From the NCBI RefSeq assembly GCF_000014045.1, contig NC_008209.1, positions 3,867,001-3,931,000 of the forward strand: DNA of 64,000 nucleotides, read 5' to 3'. Within the stretch, counting starts at the first letter, position 1. The number at the start of each line of letters is the position of its first letter. The notes under the pieces were generated by a model. It saw only the letters and a program-made list of their open reading frames with translations, did not search any database and had not been told where the DNA came from. A program made the position numbers and the translations under genes. This DNA comes from Roseobacter denitrificans OCh 114. Its GTDB lineage: Bacteria; Pseudomonadota; Alphaproteobacteria; Rhodobacterales; Rhodobacteraceae. Shown here in pieces: positions 48,933 to 57,081 of this stretch.

Positions 48933-51900
48933 GCGATCTGCACCATGAAAAGCATCTTGAGGCCTATATCGTCGAGCGTCTGCGCGCGCAGGGTTGGCTC
49001 GTCGGCACCACCGACGATTACGACGCCGACCGCGCGCTCTACCCCGAAGACCTCGCCGATTGGCTGAAGGCCACCCAAGCCCCTAAGTGGGACCGGCTGG
49101 AGGCGATGAATGGCGCCAAGACCCTCGACAAGGTCGCTAGCCGCCTTGAGGCCGCGCTGGAAAAACACGGCACGCTCCACGTCCTGCGCCGCGGCTTCGA
49201 CATCGCAGGCGCAGGCCATCTCGACATGTCCGAGGCCGCCCCCGAGGATCAGCGCAACGCCACCACCCTGCACAACTATGCCGCCAACCGCCTGCGCGTC
49301 GTCCCGCAGCTGAAATACCACCCGGGCCGCGCGCTGGCGATTGATCTGGTGTTGTTCCTGAATGGTCTGCCGCTGGCCACGGTCGAGCTCAAGACCGACT
49401 TCACTCAATCCGTCGAGCACGCCAAGGCCCAATACCGCCGCGACCGCGCGCCGGTGGACGGTGGCCGCAAGCACCCGCTGCTCACCTTCAAGCGCGGTGC
49501 CATCGTGCATTTCGCCATGTCGGATTCCGAGATCTGGATGGCCACAAAACTGGCGGGCGAGGACACATTTTTCCTGCCCTTCAATCGCGGTCATGACGGC
49601 CACGGCGGCAACCCACCCCGCAATGATGGCGAATACCCCGTCGCCTATTTCTGGGAGGACATCTGCCGCCCCGACGCCTTCCTCCGGATCTTCCACAGCT
49701 TCGTCTATGTCGAGAAAAAGGAGGTCGTGGACCTGCGCGGCAACTGGACGACCAAAGAAACCCTGATCTTCCCGCGCTACCACCAGTTCGACGCGGTCAA
49801 CAAGATGATCGCGGACGCCAAGGCCAATGGCCCCGGTCAGTCCTACCTGTGCGAACACAGCGCGGGCTCTGGCAAGACCTCCACCATCGCGTGGACGGCC
49901 CATGACCTGATCAAGCTGCGCCATGACGATGGTCGCCCCGTGTTCGACGCAGCCATCATCGTGACTGACCGCAACGTGCTGGACGGTCAATTGCAAGACG
50001 CTGTGCAGCAGATCGACCATCAGTCCGGCCTGATCGCCGCCATCGACAGGGACACTTCGTCCAAGTCAAAAAGCGAACAACTGACCGAGGCGATGACCAA
50101 GGGCACGCCGATCATCGTCGTGACAATCCAGACGTTCCCCTTCGCCATGGAAGCGATCCTGACCGAGCGGTCCTTAAGCGACAAAAATTTCGCCGTGATC
50201 ATCGATGAGGCGCATACCTCCCAGACCGGCAATACCGCCTCCAAGCTGCAAGCCACGCTGGCCCTGTCGTCCAAGACCGACATGTCGGACATGACCATCG
50301 AGGACATTCTGAGCGAGATCCAAACGTCCCGCAAACGCCCCGCCAATGTCTCCCACTTCGCATTTACCGCAACGCCGAAGCACTCCACAATGATGCTGTT
50401 CGGACGCCCCGCAGATCCCACGCGGCGCGCCGCCGACGACAACCTTCCGCAGTCGTTCCACAAATATGAGATGCGGCAGGCGATCGACGAGGGGTTCATC
50501 CTCGATGTGCTGCGTGGCTACGTGCCCTATAAGACGGCGTTCAACCTCGGTCAGGAGCTCGTGGACGAAAAGCGCGTCGACGGAAAGGCCGCGAAACGCG
50601 CCCTCGCCGCATGGATGACACTTCACCCGACGAACGTCACCCAGAAGGTCCGCTTCATCATGGAGCACTTCACAGCTAACGTGGCCCATCTTCTGGACGG
50701 CAAGGCCAAGGCGATGGTTGTCACCAGTTCCCGCGCCGCCGCTGTGCGTTACAAGCGGGCCTTCGACGCCTTCATTGCTGACAATCCCGCCTATGCCGAC
50801 ATACGTGCTCTGGTGGCTTTCTCAGGCAAGCTAAGCGGGCAAGAGGTCGCGCATGCTAATGATGACCAGCTGGGCGGCGATACCTTCGTTGTCGAGGACG
50901 ACGCCGAGTTCACAGAAGCCAGCATGAACCCGGACGTGAAGGGCCAGGATCTGCGCCACGCTTTCGACCGCCCCGAATACCGGGTGATGCTGGTTGCGAA
51001 CAAATTCCAGACAGGATTCGACCAGCCCAAACTTGTGGCAATGTATGTCGACAAGAAGATCGCCAACGCGGTTGAGATTGTTCAGACCTTCTCGCGCCTC
51101 AACCGGACATTCCCTGGCAAAGACCAAACCTTCATCGTCGATTTCGTGAACGAGCCCGACAGCGTGCAAGCCGCCTTCGCGCAATATGACAGCGGCGCAA
51201 AGATCGAAGAGGTTCAGGACCTTGATGTAATCTACGACATGAAGGATCAGCTGGACGCGCAGGGCATCTATGATGACAGTCATGTGAACCGCTTTCGCAT
51301 CGCGCGATACCAGACCGCGGCTGCCTTCAATGCCGACAGTGAAACCGAGCACAAGGCAATGTACGCGGCAACCCAAGAGCCGACCGACTCATACAATATA
51401 CGTTTGAAAAGCCTTCGCGAAGCGGCACAGAATGCTGAAGATGCCTTTGAGGTTGCGCGGGTGTCGGACAATTCCGACGGCATGAAACGGGCCGATCACG
51501 ATCGGGAACAGGTCGCCGAAGCCATCGGCCAAATGACGGAGTTCAAGGCAGGGCTGGCACGCTTCGCGCGAACCTACTCTTACATTGCGCAACTGATCGA
51601 CCTCGGAGACCCTGACCTCGAAAACTTCGCTGCCTTTGCAAAGCTCTTGGCGAACCGTCTGGACGGCGTGCCACCGGAGAACGTCGACCTTCGCGGGATC
51701 ACACTCACTGGATACGAGATAAAGGATCGAGAGGCGCCTGACGAACCGGTGGAGCCCGACGTCTTGAAGCCGGTGGGTGCAGGTGGTTCACCTGCTCCGG
51801 GTGCCGTGCCAGTCTATATTCAAGAGATCATCGAACGCTTGAATACTATTTTTGGCAAGGCCACACCTATCGAGGACCAGATCAGCTTTGTGAACCAGAT

Positions 51901-52132
51901 CGCGGCAATCGCCTCGGAAAACGAGTTGGTCATGGCGCAGGTGGAGAAGAACTCCAAGGAGCAAGCGCTGAAGGGTAACTTGCCAGGCACAGTGGAAGCG
52001 GCTGTGGCCCGTGCGATGAAGTCGCATGCCTCTCTAGCTACGCTCCTGCTCAAGTCAGACAAGCAGAGCCTCGGACTGCTATATCCGGTAATTTATGACA
52101 TGCTGAAACGCGGTGAAAACATCGAGCTTTAG
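48929..52132 (+). CDS. hsdR: Type I restriction enzyme endonuclease/translocase subunit
   Basis: A 1067-residue HsdR. The N-terminal nuclease domain contains AIDLVLFLNGLPLATVELKTD, the D...ExK active site. The SF2 translocase motifs follow: Walker A EHSAGSGKTSTIAW, DEAH-type VIIDEAHTSQ and FAFTATPKHS, then helicase domain 2 with ANKFQTGFDQPKL and a helical C-terminus that binds HsdM. Starts by ATGA overlap with hsdS. Complete length and motifs suggest an active enzyme. Confidence 0.94.
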   Translation: MSDLHHEKHLEAYIVERLRAQGWLVGTTDDYDADRALYPEDLADWLKATQAPKWDRLEAMNGAKTLDKVASRLEAALEKHGTLHVLRRGFDIAGAGHLDMSEAAPEDQRNATTLHNYAANRLRVVPQLKYHPGRALAIDLVLFLNGLPLATVELKTDFTQSVEHAKAQYRRDRAPVDGGRKHPLLTFKRGAIVHFAMSDSEIWMATKLAGEDTFFLPFNRGHDGHGGNPPRNDGEYPVAYFWEDICRPDAFLRIFHSFVYVEKKEVVDLRGNWTTKETLIFPRYHQFDAVNKMIADAKANGPGQSYLCEHSAGSGKTSTIAWTAHDLIKLRHDDGRPVFDAAIIVTDRNVLDGQLQDAVQQIDHQSGLIAAIDRDTSSKSKSEQLTEAMTKGTPIIVVTIQTFPFAMEAILTERSLSDKNFAVIIDEAHTSQTGNTASKLQATLALSSKTDMSDMTIEDILSEIQTSRKRPANVSHFAFTATPKHSTMMLFGRPADPTRRAADDNLPQSFHKYEMRQAIDEGFILDVLRGYVPYKTAFNLGQELVDEKRVDGKAAKRALAAWMTLHPTNVTQKVRFIMEHFTANVAHLLDGKAKAMVVTSSRAAAVRYKRAFDAFIADNPAYADIRALVAFSGKLSGQEVAHANDDQLGGDTFVVEDDAEFTEASMNPDVKGQDLRHAFDRPEYRVMLVANKFQTGFDQPKLVAMYVDKKIANAVEIVQTFSRLNRTFPGKDQTFIVDFVNEPDSVQAAFAQYDSGAKIEEVQDLDVIYDMKDQLDAQGIYDDSHVNRFRIARYQTAAAFNADSETEHKAMYAATQEPTDSYNIRLKSLREAAQNAEDAFEVARVSDNSDGMKRADHDREQVAEAIGQMTEFKAGLARFARTYSYIAQLIDLGDPDLENFAAFAKLLANRLDGVPPENVDLRGITLTGYEIKDREAPDEPVEPDVLKPVGAGGSPAPGAVPVYIQEIIERLNTIFGKATPIEDQISFVNQIAAIASENELVMAQVEKNSKEQALKGNLPGTVEAAVARAMKSHASLATLLLKSDKQSLGLLYPVIYDMLKRGENIEL

Positions 52133-52309
52133 ATTTGGGCGAGGACAAGCTGTTTAGCTCGAACAACCCGTTGCGGTCACAAGAGCAAAGGGCATTTTTT
52201 TTGCAGTCGCAGCACGCTTTGCAGGCTTTCGTCGCATATGGCTTTAAGCTGTTCCGCGGACGGAAAACGATGCCACAGGTGCGTCCAAGATCACTAATTG
52301 AATAGAAGC

Positions 52310-52942
52310 TCACGCGGCTTTTTTCTTGTCTGCCGGTTCGTGGTGCAGCGTTACAACTTTGTGTCGAACACGATAATCTAACCCCGTTTTTTCATGCTTG
52401 TGGATGGACCAAAATACGAGTGGATTTCCGCTTTCATCGTCTGCAGTTTCAACTGCGGTATTTCGATCAGTCAGTTCATCGCGCCACTTGCTTAGCATGG
52501 CGTGTGCATCTCGATTTCTGCAGTAGATGATGACTTCGCCTTGATCCTGGCCGGGTACGCCCGTGGAATAACGCGTTGCGAGTTGTTGGAATCCTTGATC
52601 AAGCCACGAATAACTCGTGTGCCACTTGGCCTCAGCGACCCACATGAACATGTCTTTGCCGCGAATGAGAATGTCGCAGTGTCCGCCAGCTTGCTCATCG
52701 TGCCGAGGTTCGAAACCCAATCCGCGCATGTATTGGCAAATTTCGATCGTCAACTGGTCTTCCGATAGGTCTTGTTTGAGATGGCTATTCACTTCCAGCT
52801 CATTGCAGGCGTGGTCAAGTACTGTCCTAACGGCTTCAAGTCGGGCATCATGCGTTTGTGCGAGGGTATAGCGTAGAGCAGCCGCTAGGGCCGTGCCATC
52901 GTGTAGAGCTAGAACGGTACTGAGTGTCATGTCAGAGGCCAT
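52310..52942 (-). CDS. PD-(D/E)XK nuclease-like protein of an unknown three-gene operon
   Basis: A 210-residue protein with a restriction-endonuclease-like core: GGHCDILIRGKDMFMWVAEAKW gives Asp...Glu-Ala-Lys, preceded by a helix carrying a candidate Glu. Starts MASDMTLSTVL at 52942, sharing one base with the stop of the preceding gene (TGATG). The family is not recognised; the same fold occurs in restriction enzymes and in anti-phage nucleases. It lies opposite and next to hsdR, in an area of defence cargo. Confidence 0.6.
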   Translation of the reverse strand: MASDMTLSTVLALHDGTALAAALRYTLAQTHDARLEAVRTVLDHACNELEVNSHLKQDLSEDQLTIEICQYMRGLGFEPRHDEQAGGHCDILIRGKDMFMWVAEAKWHTSYSWLDQGFQQLATRYSTGVPGQDQGEVIIYCRNRDAHAMLSKWRDELTDRNTAVETADDESGNPLVFWSIHKHEKTGLDYRVRHKVVTLHHEPADKKKAA

Positions 52943-53343
52943 CAGGAACGGGCCTCCGCGTTCTTGAGCGAAAAAAACGGACACACCTTGTTTGCAGCAT
53001 CCTCAACTGGGTAGCCGGTGTCTGGGTGTACCAAAAAGTTGCGAGTAAGGACGTTCTGAAACTCCTCGGCGGTCAACTCATGACTGTTGTCATCCTCGTC
53101 GATAAAGAATCCACCGGCGTCCAAAATCGCAAACTCGGCCGTGGTGAGCAGATTTAACGCTGCGACTAGTTCGGGTGTTACGGTGTCTTCCCCGACCAAA
53201 TCGAGGATGTTCTGGTAGGTAAGCGCAGCCGAAGCTTGGGGCTGCAAACCCAAGATGCGGTCAACAAGAACAAGGCACACCGTACCGACAGGGGTTTGTC
53301 CCCAGCCTTTTTCGATCGCGCTCTTTATCTCTGCAACTTCCAC
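52942..53343 (-). CDS. Unknown 133-residue protein of the three-gene operon
   Basis: An acidic, largely helical protein starting at a GTG (53343) with EVAEIKSAIEKGWG and containing ELTAEEFQNVLTRNFLVHPDTGYPV. No signal peptide, membrane helix or known motif. It follows the 359-residue gene by 11 bp and overlaps the nuclease-like gene by one base, so the three are a unit. Possible adaptor or regulatory subunit by analogy with other three-component defence operons; inference only. Confidence 0.55.
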   Translation of the reverse strand: MEVAEIKSAIEKGWGQTPVGTVCLVLVDRILGLQPQASAALTYQNILDLVGEDTVTPELVAALNLLTTAEFAILDAGGFFIDEDDNSHELTAEEFQNVLTRNFLVHPDTGYPVEDAANKVCPFFSLKNAEARS

Positions 53344-53354
53344 GTCAATCCAAG

Positions 53355-54434
53355 CTAGCTCGCAGCTTCTCCTTCGTCGCTGGGCATGTGAGCCACCATT
53401 TTGGCTTTCACATGCTCATAGTCCACCATACCGATACAGTTCTTAATGACCGCTCCCGAAACGAGCTGGCCTTTTTCGGGTCCACCTGCGGTTTGCTGAC
53501 CGCGAGACGTCCCTGCTAGTGTCAGTTCAGGTTGGTAGGCTTGGCCCTCGTGCTGGAACTCCCAGCGGATGCTCACCTTGAAAGGCTCAATCCTAGTTCC
53601 GAGCGCATCCTTCCCGCCCTTGTGATACAGCTCATCACGCAGGCAGAGTCTAGTTCGGCGCATCTTTTCGTTCTTGATAGATGCGGTAGAGGTCTTGAAA
53701 CTCAGTTCCACCACCGTACCCTCACCCACCGTCTCGTAGATTGACGAAATCAGTGGAAACAAGTCAATCGGCTGCTCCAAAGGGGACCCTTCTACCAAGC
53801 TGTTCGCTATTGCCTTGAATTGCGATTGAATTTCGTGTGCCAGCTCCTGCCGCATGCCCCTGGGAAAGTCGGTTCGAACCTCGACCAAACCGTCATGGTG
53901 CGGCACCCAAATGATGTTGAACATCTGTACCGCCTCAAACTTGAGGCCAATCACCTCGTCGTAGCGTTCCCTGACAGTGTCCGGGTCATTGAAGACCTCT
54001 CCGATGGGTATTTGCTCGCGCGAAGTCAGCTTTATGGTTTGAGCGAAGACTGCCCCGACTCCATCGTCGGTCCGTTCCACAGAGACTAGAACCGGTTCAG
54101 AAGTCTGCTCAGTAAGTTCCGCTTCGCTCATCACCAAGGGATATCTTTCGGCAAACGCATGATCCGCGGGGGACAGTCCGTTTATTGCCTCCAAAAGCTC
54201 CGCTTTGACTGCATCCCCAACCGCATAAAACTTGGTCATTTTTTCGCCGCAGAGAGCATGTTGCCGCAGTAGACCAATCAAGAACGTTTCGGCCTCTGGA
54301 TGGTCTGTCGATGAATATTTTGCGCGCGCACCGTCCCAACCTTGGGACCCGTCCAAACCGGCTCGCTTCATCGCTCGGTTGGCAAGAGTCCAAGGCATCC
54401 TTGCTTCAAGAGAACTTAGAATTCTCAAATCCAT
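53355..54434 (-). CDS. Unknown 359-residue protein, first gene of the three-gene operon
   Basis: Starts MDLRILSSLEARMPWTLANRAMKR at the ATG 54434; AGG lies ten bases before it. An earlier TTG at 54455 would add seven residues. Cytoplasmic, mixed alpha/beta, with no recognised motif. Sequence such as FNIIWVPHHDGLVEVRTDFP suggests a folded enzyme or DNA-binding scaffold but no catalytic pattern can be named. Its codon use and GC content are lower than the flanking his and nrd genes, in keeping with transfer. Confidence 0.6.
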   Translation of the reverse strand: MDLRILSSLEARMPWTLANRAMKRAGLDGSQGWDGARAKYSSTDHPEAETFLIGLLRQHALCGEKMTKFYAVGDAVKAELLEAINGLSPADHAFAERYPLVMSEAELTEQTSEPVLVSVERTDDGVGAVFAQTIKLTSREQIPIGEVFNDPDTVRERYDEVIGLKFEAVQMFNIIWVPHHDGLVEVRTDFPRGMRQELAHEIQSQFKAIANSLVEGSPLEQPIDLFPLISSIYETVGEGTVVELSFKTSTASIKNEKMRRTRLCLRDELYHKGGKDALGTRIEPFKVSIRWEFQHEGQAYQPELTLAGTSRGQQTAGGPEKGQLVSGAVIKNCIGMVDYEHVKAKMVAHMPSDEGEAAS

Positions 54435-54455
54435 GTACAAAAAACCTATGTTCAA

Positions 54456-54792
54456 ATTCGCGGTGATCCATGCAAATCGTCCATGATTTCACCGTCCGCT
54501 CAACCTATAGGTAGACTGCCAAGGAGCTATTGTAAAACCAGGCACCGGGGGCCTGATCGGACTGCTTCAACACTTTGCAAAAGTGATGCAGGTCATTGCT
54601 TAAAGCTTGCCAATAGCCATCGGTCACCAAACAACCGAGCACGCCCACCTTTTTTGATAAAAAAGCCAGTTCTGAGTGACTGCTCTACCAACTGAACGCC
54701 ATGCACTCCGCATAAGCAGAGCATGACCGCTTCCCGCCCGTTTTAAAAATACTGAAATCACACAATTGCTCCCATCAAGCAATTTGATGCGT
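54456..54792. other. Intergenic region with a tRNA-like remnant
   Basis: This 337-bp gap lies between the three-gene operon and the AAA+ operon. It holds no gene. On the minus strand near 54670-54710 it contains a D-arm-like sequence (GTTCAGTTGGTAGAGCAG) followed by something like half an anticodon arm, but no T-arm or acceptor, so it is a broken tRNA-like piece. A CTTTTTT/AAAAAAG stem follows at about 54650-54666. Confidence 0.5.
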
Positions 54793-55647
54793 TCACTCAA
54801 GCCTAAGCGCGCCGGGTGTCCCGATGTTTATGTTGACCAAATCGTTCCAGGTGATTTGGTGCCACAGAAGCCCTGCCCGTTTAACCTGATCCTTAACAAA
54901 CTGGTAATCTGGTCCCTCATCCAAATGGCGAGATACGGCAATCACCGATTTCGCACCTCCTGCCGAGAGCCGACGTAAATTCGTGCGCAGCTCTTCAGCC
55001 CCGTCAAGGAAATCATCATCCAAGCTGGTAACGATTGGCGCGAAGTCCGCTACAAGTTTTTCAAGGGTCTTCACTGCGAAGCCGGCCGCTGGAACCCGAC
55101 CTTCGAGCAGCAAAACAATGTCAAAGATGAAACGCCCATGGGTCAAAAGCCTGTGGGGATCCTCCATGGAGCCAAGATCGAGGTCCAGCGGCATCAGGAT
55201 TGTATGCGCCATCTCGGGTTCAGCTGGTATATTTCCCCGGAGCGGGGCGTGGCGATGGCTATTTGATAGGTTTTGGAGACGGGGAAGCGCTTCTTCTAAC
55301 GGAGTTCTGGAAACGCCTTTCAATGTGGCACCGTTTTCCATCACACCCGTGACCCACAATGCATCAGACAGCTCGCAAAACGCCATTTTCGTTATAATGT
55401 TCACTGCCTGCTGGCTGTCTTGAGCGACGGTAATCCGTGGGGCTTCTATGTCCTTAAGGGGGGCTGGTATGCTGCCTACAGATGAAGCGATCACGATGAT
55501 GGGCAACCCAGTCGCAAGTGCGGCCTCACTGATGCCATCAAGGACGCCACACATAGGTTCAGCACCATTTTTGACCGACCCGGGGTGCAATACGATCACC
55601 TTTGGACGGCTTTTTGCGGGTTGAAAAATTTCATCCAAATCAGTCAC
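54793..55647 (-). CDS. Unknown 284-residue protein cotranscribed with an AAA+ ATPase
   Basis: Starts at a GTG (55647) behind AAAGGG, four bases after the AAA+ gene stop. The N-terminal third, with VIVLHPGSVKNGAEPMCGVLDGIS and LPIIVIASSVGSIP, has the strand-loop-helix rhythm of a Rossmann-like domain; the C-terminal part is helical. No membrane segment or known catalytic motif. Linked expression suggests it is a partner or effector of the ATPase. Not recognised. Confidence 0.65.
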   Translation of the reverse strand: MTDLDEIFQPAKSRPKVIVLHPGSVKNGAEPMCGVLDGISEAALATGLPIIVIASSVGSIPAPLKDIEAPRITVAQDSQQAVNIITKMAFCELSDALWVTGVMENGATLKGVSRTPLEEALPRLQNLSNSHRHAPLRGNIPAEPEMAHTILMPLDLDLGSMEDPHRLLTHGRFIFDIVLLLEGRVPAAGFAVKTLEKLVADFAPIVTSLDDDFLDGAEELRTNLRRLSAGGAKSVIAVSRHLDEGPDYQFVKDQVKRAGLLWHQITWNDLVNINIGTPGALRLE

Positions 55648-55651
55648 CCTT

Positions 55652-56752
55652 TCAGTTCAGCATCGGTCGATGGGCCAAGGTCTCCGCCCTGTCCAACATC
55701 CGGCTGACCGTGCGTAGGCTTAATCGCGCATTCGAGATGGCGCCGCAATCGAAGACATCGACCAGAGCTGCCAGCGCCGGTCCAGGGAGGCCGCGTCGCG
55801 TGCCCTCGGCGATCGCGAAGTGCCGAAGGTGCTCCGGCGTCAGGTCGGGCAGGTCCAGAACGACGCTGCGGCTTTGAAAGGGTTCAGGCAAGCCCTTGCG
55901 GCTGTTGGCGGTCAGGACGAAGTTCACCCAGGACATGTCCATTTGTATCTGAAAGAACGGGCATTGCCATTCGCGAGCTGTCATCCGTTCCAACAGGGGC
56001 AGCAAGGCATCGGTGAGCGTATGGCGTGAGCCTTTGTTTGAACGCACCTCGTCAGCCTTCTCGACCTCGTCCACGATCACCAACGGCCCGGCGTGACGGT
56101 CCCGCAGCACGGTTTGCACCAGCTTACCTGGCGATGCGCTGCCCCAGCCCTTTTGCAGACCCACGATAGAGAACGCGGCGGGTTCTCCCGTGGCTTCGAT
56201 CTTCGTCGTTGGGACATTCAGATGATGCGCCAGTCGTCGGGCCCAGAAGCTCTTGCCGACCCCGGGTGAACCAACCAGCACCAAGGGATTGAAACGAACA
56301 CCTGGTAGCCCCTCACGCGCTGATGCGCGCAAGCCGTGCCATACCTCTTCCGTCGCGGGGGCCATCCATGGCATCTCGGCGTGAAGGGCTGCTGCGATCT
56401 CGTCGGCTTCGTGCTCAGTGGTAATTTTGGCGACCGGCAAGCCGCCGCGCAGGGGCGTCAGGCGGGCGCGGTGTTTTTCACTAAGGTGATACATACCCGT
56501 CTTGGAATGCGCGCGTTCGAGCAGACGCACGGAGCGGCGTTTGATGCGGCGGCGGTCAATCTCGTCGAGCAGGTTGTAGGACGGAACCAGATCTTCGTCC
56601 GTAATTTTCCCCGCCGCCAGATCGGCCTGCTGCGCTTCTCGGCGAACGTGTTTGAGGAACTTCTGCCAGCGCTCCTCGATATCGCGGAGATTGGTGATGT
56701 CGTCCATGAAGATCAGGTTGTGAAACGGAATGGTCGTTGTACAGCGGGTCAT
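55652..56752 (-). CDS. AAA+ ATPase with Lon-like module
   Basis: A 366-residue ATPase. Walker A is VLVGSPGVGKSFWARRLA, Walker B PLVIVDEVEKADEV, and NFVLTANSRKGLPEPFQSRS carries the sensor 1 Asn and arginine-finger region in the order seen in Lon-type AAA+ modules, but there is no protease domain. An N-terminal helical extension of about 110 residues precedes the core. The start at 56752 has AAGGA eight bases upstream. Cotranscribed with the 284-residue gene. Could be a chaperone-like remodeller; island or backbone location is unclear. Confidence 0.75.
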   Translation of the reverse strand: MTRCTTTIPFHNLIFMDDITNLRDIEERWQKFLKHVRREAQQADLAAGKITDEDLVPSYNLLDEIDRRRIKRRSVRLLERAHSKTGMYHLSEKHRARLTPLRGGLPVAKITTEHEADEIAAALHAEMPWMAPATEEVWHGLRASAREGLPGVRFNPLVLVGSPGVGKSFWARRLAHHLNVPTTKIEATGEPAAFSIVGLQKGWGSASPGKLVQTVLRDRHAGPLVIVDEVEKADEVRSNKGSRHTLTDALLPLLERMTAREWQCPFFQIQMDMSWVNFVLTANSRKGLPEPFQSRSVVLDLPDLTPEHLRHFAIAEGTRRGLPGPALAALVDVFDCGAISNARLSLRTVSRMLDRAETLAHRPMLN

Positions 56753-57081
56753 GGCGGCGTCCTTTCAAGGCGCGAATACGTCTTCACGCAAGTCGCCCAA
56801 GCTGAAAGCGGTTGGGCGGTGATATGTGAAAGGTTCCGGAACCCTGCGGAACTTTTAGGGAATATCTGTGACGCAGAGCAAGCCCTTGGCACAATGCTCA
56901 CACGGTACAGTCCGCTTAAAGACAGCTCATGCGCCGAAATCCGGCAACGCATTGAATACAAAAGAAAACCACCGAAAGCCGTGCTCTCGGTGGCCATTTG
57001 ATGTGTGTCGAGAGGTCAAAAAACCTCGGGAATGGACACGTTATGCTATGTCAAACACATAATAATCACACTTTCTTGGTG
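56753..57081. other. Intergenic region between nrdJ and the AAA+ operon
   Basis: This 329-bp gap contains a CCACCGA/TCGGTGG stem (about 56968-56992), which may terminate transcription in either direction, then GGTCAAAAAACCTC and a GGCCATTT at 56990-56997. The last resembles an inverted copy of the AAATGGCC box at the island's left end and is the only such hint of a right boundary, too weak to rely on. No gene seen. Confidence 0.4.

Noticed and set aside
56985..57060. Right end of the island at the GGCCATTT near 56990
   Set aside because: Only one partial match to the left-end boxes, no ordered set of inverted boxes, and no target duplication could be matched to the left side.
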